Source of the DNA: Acidobacteriaceae bacterium
GTDB lineage: Bacteria > Acidobacteriota > Terriglobia > Terriglobales > Acidobacteriaceae
Length of the DNA stretch: 64,000 bases
Reading direction: 5' to 3'
NCBI GenBank assembly: GCA_028283655.1
Contig: JAPWKE010000003.1
Coordinates: forward strand, 2,356,001 to 2,420,000
Shown: positions 58,850 through 64,000 of the stretch, in pieces
Layout: each line of letters starts with the position of its first letter
Numbering within the stretch: position 1 is the stretch's first letter
Program-made: the position numbers and the translations under genes
The notes under the pieces: generated by a model
What the model was told of the DNA's origin: nothing
The model's database searches: none
What the model saw: the letters and a program-made list of their open reading frames with translations, nothing else

Positions 58850-60250
58850 ATGGTACACGCTATCCGCAGTCGTCGTGTCGTTACGCCCGAGGGCGTTCGT
58901 GATGCCGTCGTCGTTCTTGACGGCGAGTGCATTGTTGCCGTGAAGGCCGCTGAAGAGCTTGCGCCGGATGTGCCGGTGGAAGACCTTGGCGATGTCGCGC
59001 TGCTGCCCGGGCTGATCGATGCGCATACGCACATCAACGAGCCGGGACGCACAGAGTGGGAAGGCTTTGTGACCGCTACACGCGCAGCCGCAGCAGGTGG
59101 GTTCACCACCGTTGTCGACATGCCGCTGAACTGCCTGCCAGAGACGATTGATGTTGATGCGCTGGAAACGAAGCGTGAAGCGGCGAAAGGGAAATGCCTG
59201 ATCGACTATGCGTTGTGGGGCGGTGCCGTAGATGGCAACCAGCTTTCGATTGAACCGCTGGCGCTCGATGGCGTGCCGGGCTTCAAGTGCTTTCTGATTT
59301 ATCCCGGCTGCGATGGCTTTACGTCAATTGATCGCGTGAACCTGGAGCAGGCGTTGCCACACATTGCGAAGACAGGCCTGCCTCTGCTGGTCCATGCAGA
59401 GCTGGCGGCGCCGATTGACGCGGCGGTGGCAGAGTTGAACGCGAGCGGAGCGAACTGGCGCGAGTACAAGACGTATCTTGCGTCACGACCCGATGCGGCC
59501 GAGTTGCAGGCGATTGAGATGCTGCTGGAGCTTTGCCGCCAGTACAAGTTCAAGCTGCACATCGTGCACCTGGCTACAGCGGAGGCTTTGCCCATGCTGG
59601 TAGCCGCCAGGCAGGAAGGTCTGCCCGTGACGGTGGAGACTTGCCCGCATTATCTGCACATCAGCGCCGAGCAGATCGCCGATGGAGCGACGCAGTTCAA
59701 GTGCGCGCCGCCGATCCGGTCGGACGCGAACCGCGAGAAGCTTTGGCAGGCGCTAGTCGACGGCACGCTGGATTTGATCGCCACGGACCACTCGCCGTGC
59801 CCGCCGGAGATGAAGCGATTGACGGTGACAGAACCGGGGCAGGAAGCCGGTCGCTTCGACGAAGCGTGGGGAGGCATCGCTTCCCTTTCGACGGCTCTGC
59901 CAGTGCTTTGGACGGAGTGCGCGAAGCGTGGGTTGACGCTGGAGCAGCTGGCAAAGTGGACGTCGCTGGGCCCGGCGCAGCTTGCAGGGTTGGCGACGGA
60001 GGTTGGCTCGATTGAGCCGGGCAAGCACGCAAACTTTGTCGCGCTGGATACGGAGGCGAGCTTCGTCCTGCGCGAGGAGGACCTGCATTATCGGCACAAA
60101 GTATCGCCGTATCTAGGCGAAACGTTGCAGGGCGTGGTGCGCGCGACGTGGCTGCGCGGCGAAAAAATCTACACCAACGAGAGCGGTGAAGCTGTGTTCG
60201 CCGACACAAACAAGGGGCGCGAGTACGCGCTATCCTGTGCACTCAACTAA
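58850..60250 (+). CDS. allB: allantoinase
   Basis: A 466-residue amidohydrolase that opens allantoin to allantoate. Metal ligands: His59 and His61 (DAHTHINEPGRTEWEGF), the carboxylated Lys in PGFKCFL, His in LLVHAEL and HIVHLATAEA, and Asp in IATDHSPCPPEMK. The GRTEWEGF and DHSPCPPE motifs favour allantoinase over dihydropyrimidinase or dihydroorotase. First gene of a tight run in pathway context; its stop lies ten bases before uraD. A CATAAT box ends nine bases before the ATG. Confidence 0.94.
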   Translation: MVHAIRSRRVVTPEGVRDAVVVLDGECIVAVKAAEELAPDVPVEDLGDVALLPGLIDAHTHINEPGRTEWEGFVTATRAAAAGGFTTVVDMPLNCLPETIDVDALETKREAAKGKCLIDYALWGGAVDGNQLSIEPLALDGVPGFKCFLIYPGCDGFTSIDRVNLEQALPHIAKTGLPLLVHAELAAPIDAAVAELNASGANWREYKTYLASRPDAAELQAIEMLLELCRQYKFKLHIVHLATAEALPMLVAARQEGLPVTVETCPHYLHISAEQIADGATQFKCAPPIRSDANREKLWQALVDGTLDLIATDHSPCPPEMKRLTVTEPGQEAGRFDEAWGGIASLSTALPVLWTECAKRGLTLEQLAKWTSLGPAQLAGLATEVGSIEPGKHANFVALDTEASFVLREEDLHYRHKVSPYLGETLQGVVRATWLRGEKIYTNESGEAVFADTNKGREYALSCALN

Positions 60251-60260
60251 GCTGGAACGC

Positions 60261-60827
60261 ATGGCGCTGAACTTTACCCCATCCTCGAACCCGATTCTCG
60301 AAGCCTGGAACCGCACAGAGCAAGATACGGCCATGCATACGATCCTGCCATGCAACGGCTCACAAGCGTGGGCCATTGGCGTGGTGAATGAGTATCCGTA
60401 CGACACACCGGAAGAGCTTTTTGCTTCCGCCGATAAGGTCTGGTGGTCGCTGAGCGAGAAGGACTGGCAGGAGGCGTTCGACTCGCATCCTCGCATTGGC
60501 GAAGCGAAGGCCAAGGCTGCGACGGAGAAGTCGCTGACGTGGAGCGAAGGCGAACAGGCTGCAGCGAACCCGGATGCTGCGGTCAAGGCGAAGCTTGCGG
60601 AGGCGAACAAGGAGTACGAGCAGAAGTTCGGCCGCATCTTCATCGTTTGCGCCACGGGCAAGTCTGCCGCAGAGATGCTGGCAATTCTGGAAGCCCGCAT
60701 GAGCAACGATGCGAACACGGAGCTGAAGGAAGCCGCGGAGCAGCAGCGGCAGATTACACAGCTTCGCTTGCGCAAGTGGCTCGAGCTTCCGCTGAATTAC
60801 GGCACAATGTCGAAAGGAGCCAAGTAA
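60261..60827 (+). CDS. uraD: OHCU decarboxylase
   Basis: A 188-residue helical enzyme that decarboxylates 2-oxo-4-hydroxy-4-carboxy-5-ureidoimidazoline to S-allantoin. The catalytic His76 is in DSHPRIGEAK; the family C-terminal motif FIVCATGKSAAEMLAILEARM is complete. The ATG at 60261 begins MALNFTPSS; the upstream frame overlaps the allB end. It lies between allB and uraH, two bases before the latter. Confidence 0.94.
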   Translation: MALNFTPSSNPILEAWNRTEQDTAMHTILPCNGSQAWAIGVVNEYPYDTPEELFASADKVWWSLSEKDWQEAFDSHPRIGEAKAKAATEKSLTWSEGEQAAANPDAAVKAKLAEANKEYEQKFGRIFIVCATGKSAAEMLAILEARMSNDANTELKEAAEQQRQITQLRLRKWLELPLNYGTMSKGAK

Positions 60828-60829
60828 CG

Positions 60830-61165
60830 ATGGGTCTTTCGACGCACATTCTGGATACCAACCTGGGACGTCCTGCAGCCAACGTTTCGTTGACGCTTTC
60901 GATCCTGCATAACGATTCGTGGAATGAGATCGGGCGAGGCTTTACCGATATCGACGGCCGTTGCAAGACACTGCTGGGCGATGCTCCGCTGGAAGTGGCG
61001 GTGTACAAGGTGCGCTTTGCGACGAGCGAGTACTTCGCCGCGCAGCATATGTCGGGCCTTTATCCCTTTGTTGAAATCGTCTTCACGGTCCGGCAGCCGG
61101 ACCAGCATTACCACATACCGCTGCTGTTGAGCGCTAACGGATACTCCACCTACCGAGGAAGCTGA
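60830..61165 (+). CDS. uraH: 5-hydroxyisourate hydrolase (transthyretin-like)
   Basis: A 111-residue enzyme converting 5-hydroxyisourate to OHCU. Signature: STHILDTNLGRPAANV near the start with His6, HYHIPLLLSANGYSTYRGS at the end, ending in the diagnostic YRGS. It is cytoplasmic (no signal peptide). It starts two bases after the uraD stop and is followed by uricase after six bases; AAAGGAG lies upstream within uraD. Confidence 0.96.
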   Translation: MGLSTHILDTNLGRPAANVSLTLSILHNDSWNEIGRGFTDIDGRCKTLLGDAPLEVAVYKVRFATSEYFAAQHMSGLYPFVEIVFTVRQPDQHYHIPLLLSANGYSTYRGS

Positions 61166-61171
61166 CGAAAC

Positions 61172-62035
61172 ATGGCAATCGCAAAACTCTCCGACAATCG
61201 TTACGGCAAATCGCTGGTGCGCGTGATGCGCGTGACCAAGCATGAAGATCATCACGACCTCGATGAGTGGACAGTTCAGATTCTGCTCACGGGTGACTTC
61301 GAGACCGCGCATACCGAAGGCGATAACGTAAATATTCTGCCAACGGACACGATGAAGAACACGTGCTACTTCGTGGCGAGCGAGTCCAAGGCCGAGTCCA
61401 TCGAAGAGTACGCGATGGCGCTGGTGGACTACATCCTGACGCGCCAGTCGCACATCTCCGGCGCGGAAGTGATTGTGAAGTCGCACCTGTGGAAGCGCAT
61501 GAAGGTGAACGGCGAAGAGTATCCGACGGCGTTCCTGCGCGGATCCAACGAGGTGCAGACGACGCGCGTTTCGCGCACGCAGGGCGGCACGTTTGAGATC
61601 GTCAGCGGACTCGATGGCCTGAACGTGCTGAAGACAACGCAGAGCGGCTTTGTCGGCTATATCAAGGACCATCTGACGACGCTGCCGGAGACGACCGATC
61701 GCCTCTTCGGCACGGTGGTGAAGGCCGAGTGGCCGTATACGGCGAAGGCCATTGCCGAAGGCATCGACTTCAACAAAGTGCGCGAGCATCTGCGCGAGGT
61801 GATGGTGTCGACATTTGCCAAGCATGACTCGCTGAGCGTGCAGCAGACGCTGTTCCAGATGGGTGAGGACGCGCTGGCGCACACGGACATCATCGACTCG
61901 GTGTACATGCTGATGCCGAACAAGCACAACCTGCTGATCGACCTGAAGCGCTTCGGGCTCGACAACCCGAACCACATCTTCGTACCGACGGATGAACCGC
62001 ACGGCACGATTGAAGCGACGATCGTTCGCGGATAA
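61172..62035 (+). CDS. pucL: urate oxidase (uricase)
   Basis: A 287-residue cofactorless uricase. The Lys/Thr pair of the active site is visible as Lys13 (RYGKSLVRV) and Thr58 (LPTDTMKNT); the C-terminal NKHNLLIDLKRFGLDNPNHIFVPTDEPHGTIEATI carries the third catalytic His. It oxidises urate to 5-hydroxyisourate, the substrate of UraH next to it. Two T-fold domains account for its length. No alternate start needed. Confidence 0.96.
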   Translation: MAIAKLSDNRYGKSLVRVMRVTKHEDHHDLDEWTVQILLTGDFETAHTEGDNVNILPTDTMKNTCYFVASESKAESIEEYAMALVDYILTRQSHISGAEVIVKSHLWKRMKVNGEEYPTAFLRGSNEVQTTRVSRTQGGTFEIVSGLDGLNVLKTTQSGFVGYIKDHLTTLPETTDRLFGTVVKAEWPYTAKAIAEGIDFNKVREHLREVMVSTFAKHDSLSVQQTLFQMGEDALAHTDIIDSVYMLMPNKHNLLIDLKRFGLDNPNHIFVPTDEPHGTIEATIVRG

Positions 62036-62063
62036 ATAACACGGATAAATGGCGCGGATAAAT
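62030..62063 (+). repeat. three 13-bp direct repeats (GGATAAAT)
   Basis: GGATAAAT at 62030, 62043 and 62056, 13 bases apart, with similar flanks (CGCGGATAAATAACA). The first overlaps the uricase stop. No function can be read. Confidence 0.5.
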
Positions 62064-62080
62064 CGCAAGCAACTGCAGGC

Positions 62081-62107
62081 AGATGGCTCCCCGTGTGGGA
62101 GCCATCT
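62081..62107 (+). terminator. terminator-like hairpin after uricase
   Basis: AGATGGCTCCC (62081-62091) pairs perfectly with GGGAGCCATCT (62097-62107) around CGTGT, followed by GTCGTTTG. It probably ends the allB-uricase transcript, and a TAGAAT box for allC follows. Confidence 0.65.
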
Positions 62108-62137
62108 GTCGTTTGCGCGCAGTAGAATGTGTTGCAC

Positions 62138-63370
62138 ATGATGACTCACGAAGAACGCGCTGCCCGCATCATCAGCCGCTGCCGCGAGCTGGCCCGCATC
62201 ACCGATGTCGAGGGCGAGACGACCCGGCTGTTTCTTTCGCCAAAGACGCGCGATGCGCACACGCTGCTCTCGTGGTGGATGCGCGAGGCGGGTCTCGAGG
62301 CCCGGGTGGACGATATCGGCAACGTTCGCGCGGTGCGTGCGGGTGAGTCAACGGATGCTCCGACGCTGGTGCTTTACTCGCACATCGACACCGTGCCGAA
62401 CGCAGGTGCGTTCGACGGGCCGCTGGGCGTGATTCTTGCGTTGGAAGCGGTTGCCGCCGTAGGGGGCACAGCGCTTCCGTTTGCGATTGAACTGGTGGCG
62501 TTCAGCGAAGAAGAGGGCGTGCGCTTTGCGTTTCCGTTCCTCTCGTCACGGGCGGCTACAGGGCAGCTAGCCGCAGAGCATCTGGCTCGCACAGACAAAG
62601 ATGGCGTGAGCGTGAGCGAGGCTCTGCTGGCGTTCGGGCTTGATCCCGCACAGATTGCCGAGAGTGCACCGTTTGCCGCGAATGCGTTTGCGGCTCTCGA
62701 AGTTCACATTGAACAAGGGCCTGTGCTGGAGGCCGAGAACGCGTCGCTGGCGGTGGTGGAAGCAATCGTTGGCCAGTCGCGGCTGCAGTTGACGTTTGAA
62801 GGCGCGGCCAACCATGCGGGCACGACGCCCATGGCGCTGCGCCACGATGCGCTGGTGGCTGCGGCAAAGTTCATCGTGGAGGTAGAAACCTATGCGAGCA
62901 ACTACAAGCAGCTTGTGGCCACGGTGGGTCACGTTGAAGCGTTGCCGGGAGCGATGAACGTTGTGCCAGGCACAGTGCATTGCACGCTGGATGTGCGGCA
63001 TCCGAAGGATGATTCCCGTCATGCAGCGGTGGCGCATCTGCTGACCAAGGCGCAGGCTGCGGGCGAGCTGCATGGCGTGAAGGTGAATGCGACGCTGCTG
63101 AGCGAGCAGCGCGCAGTGCCGATGGATGCAGCGCTGACGCAGAAGCTGCACAACGCTGCCGAACGCTCCGGGCACGATGCCCTGCAGCTGTTCTCGGGCG
63201 CAGGACACGACAGCATGATCGTTGCGACGAAGCTGCCGACGACGATGTTGTTTGTGCGTTCGCCGGGCGGTGTGAGCCATAATCCTGCGGAAGATGTGCG
63301 GCAGGAAGATGTGGCTGCGGCACTTGAAACGGTCGTCAACTTCCTGATGCACCTGCATCCGCACGCCTGA
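62138..63370 (+). CDS. allC: allantoate amidohydrolase (M20 family)
   Basis: A 410-residue binuclear metallohydrolase. Metal ligands: His and Asp in LYSHIDTVPNAGAFDGPLGV, Glu-Glu in FSEEEGVRF, and later His. AALEVHIEQGPVLEAE and GQSRLQLTFEGAANHAGTTPMALRHDAL are shared with allantoate and N-carbamoyl amidohydrolases; the neighbours decide for allantoate. It should release ammonia and CO2 to give ureidoglycine. The ATG at 62138 is chosen; another ATG follows directly and GTG/TTG codons precede. TAGAAT ends nine bases upstream. Confidence 0.9.
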   Translation: MMTHEERAARIISRCRELARITDVEGETTRLFLSPKTRDAHTLLSWWMREAGLEARVDDIGNVRAVRAGESTDAPTLVLYSHIDTVPNAGAFDGPLGVILALEAVAAVGGTALPFAIELVAFSEEEGVRFAFPFLSSRAATGQLAAEHLARTDKDGVSVSEALLAFGLDPAQIAESAPFAANAFAALEVHIEQGPVLEAENASLAVVEAIVGQSRLQLTFEGAANHAGTTPMALRHDALVAAAKFIVEVETYASNYKQLVATVGHVEALPGAMNVVPGTVHCTLDVRHPKDDSRHAAVAHLLTKAQAAGELHGVKVNATLLSEQRAVPMDAALTQKLHNAAERSGHDALQLFSGAGHDSMIVATKLPTTMLFVRSPGGVSHNPAEDVRQEDVAAALETVVNFLMHLHPHA

Positions 63371-63387
63371 GGCTATACTTTTCCCCT

Positions 63388-64000
63388 ATGCATCATCTTG
63401 GACACACGACCAGCTCGAACAAGCGCGATCATCTGCTGCTTTCGCCCGACACCTTCATCCGCACGCCGATGCCGGGCATCACGGGTGGCTTTGCCATCGT
63501 GCATGTCGCGCCGCAGGCCGGCGCAGCATTCACGCAGATGACGGTGGAGCTGGAGCCGAACGGAACGTTAAGCGAAGGCCCGACGCAGCGCCTGGTGTAC
63601 GTGCTGGAAGGCAAACTGACGCTGCAGGAGCCGAGCCAGCGCAAGCTGCATCAGCTGACGGCGGGGTCGTACGCGTATCTGCCGACGGAGCATCCACACA
63701 CGATTACAGCGAAGACCAAGGCAAGGCTGGCGGTGATCGACAAGCCGTTTCTGCCGCTGGAGACGGAGCCGAATCCGGAGTTCTTCGTGGGCCGCGAGCA
63801 GGATGTAAAGCCGACGGCGTTGAACGGCGATCCTGACCTGGAAGTCCGCGCGCTGCTGCCGGACTCTGCACGCTTCGACTTTGCCTGCAACACCATGACG
63901 TATCAGCCGGGCGCGTCGCTGGCGCAGGTTGAGATCCACTACATGGAGCATGGGCTGCTGATGCTTGAAGGTGGCGGGATTTATCGGCTAGGGGATAGCT
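63388..64000 (+). CDS. allE: (S)-ureidoglycine aminohydrolase, cut by the window end
   Basis: The first 204 residues of a bicupin enzyme that converts S-ureidoglycine to S-ureidoglycolate and ammonia. The first cupin (about 25-110: TRLVYVLEGKLTL-like RLVYVLEGKLTLQEP, GSYAYLPTEHPHTI) and the start of the second (YQPGASLAQVEIHYMEHGLLMLEGGGIYRL) are present, including the manganese-ligand motif EIHxxEHG. The frame is open at base 64000. TATACT (63374-63379) ends eight bases before the ATG. It continues the pathway after allC. Confidence 0.92.
   Translation, partial: MHHLGHTTSSNKRDHLLLSPDTFIRTPMPGITGGFAIVHVAPQAGAAFTQMTVELEPNGTLSEGPTQRLVYVLEGKLTLQEPSQRKLHQLTAGSYAYLPTEHPHTITAKTKARLAVIDKPFLPLETEPNPEFFVGREQDVKPTALNGDPDLEVRALLPDSARFDFACNTMTYQPGASLAQVEIHYMEHGLLMLEGGGIYRLGDS

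Noticed and set aside
60797-62260. 487-codon minus-strand frame across uraH, uricase and the allC start
   Set aside because: It crosses three well-supported genes and a terminator, and has no motif.

Overview
The window looks like chromosomal DNA from an acidobacterium of the Terriglobus/Granulicella/Edaphobacter type. The evidence is two secreted VWFA-related proteins of the family named for Acidobacteria, an Oar-type TonB receptor of about 1,270 residues, a secreted NHL/Ig-like protein, fairly high GC content, and intergenic DNA crowded with short dispersed repeats. No rRNA, prophage, transposase or CRISPR array was seen.

Layout. 1-2 kb: a three-gene membrane-protein/winged-helix regulator/CreD-like unit with a large palindromic operator. 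2-14 kb: an aldo/keto reductase, two tandem VWFA-domain paralogues, an S1/P1 nuclease, the TonB receptor and the NHL protein. 14.5-29.2 kb (minus strand): the S10-spc ribosomal cluster in the order rpsJ to map, split by a terminator, a promoter and a long leader between rpsC and rplP. 29.7-32.7 kb: two oxidoreductases, each divergent from a regulator (TetR, ArsR). 33-35.6 kb: a tRNA-Thr/Tyr/Thr/Gly-tuf locus of ancient type, carrying two small extra genes. 36-41 kb: a membrane-anchored protein, a collagen-like secreted protein and a sorbosone-dehydrogenase-like protein. 41-46 kb: a HipA-like kinase/DUF3037 pair, then PspA, flotillin, an NfeD-like protein and their XRE regulator. 46-52 kb: an M23 peptidase, thiL, rsmD, a protease-dead S2P-CBS protein and rsmI. 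52-55.7 kb: cysM, mec, cysO and moeZ, the sulfur-carrier route to cysteine. 55.7-58.8 kb: a phosphodiesterase, homoserine dehydrogenase and guanine deaminase. 58.8-64 kb: a purine-degradation run allB-uraD-uraH-uricase-allC-allE, with allE cut by the window end.

How the genes work together. The last cluster takes urate through 5-hydroxyisourate, OHCU and allantoin to allantoate and ureidoglycine, with guanine deaminase feeding in from the other strand. CysO is charged by MoeZ, sulfide is transferred by CysM and cysteine is released by Mec. This CysO carries an 11-residue tail after its diglycine and should need trimming first. XRE, NfeD, flotillin and PspA form a probable membrane-stress unit.

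Several genes have a TANNNT box 6-9 bases before ATG, suggesting leaderless transcripts. Several others use TTG starts behind clear Shine-Dalgarno sequences. Many starts here were therefore placed by ribosome-binding site or -10 position rather than by longest reading frame. All assignments come from reading the sequence; no database search was run.
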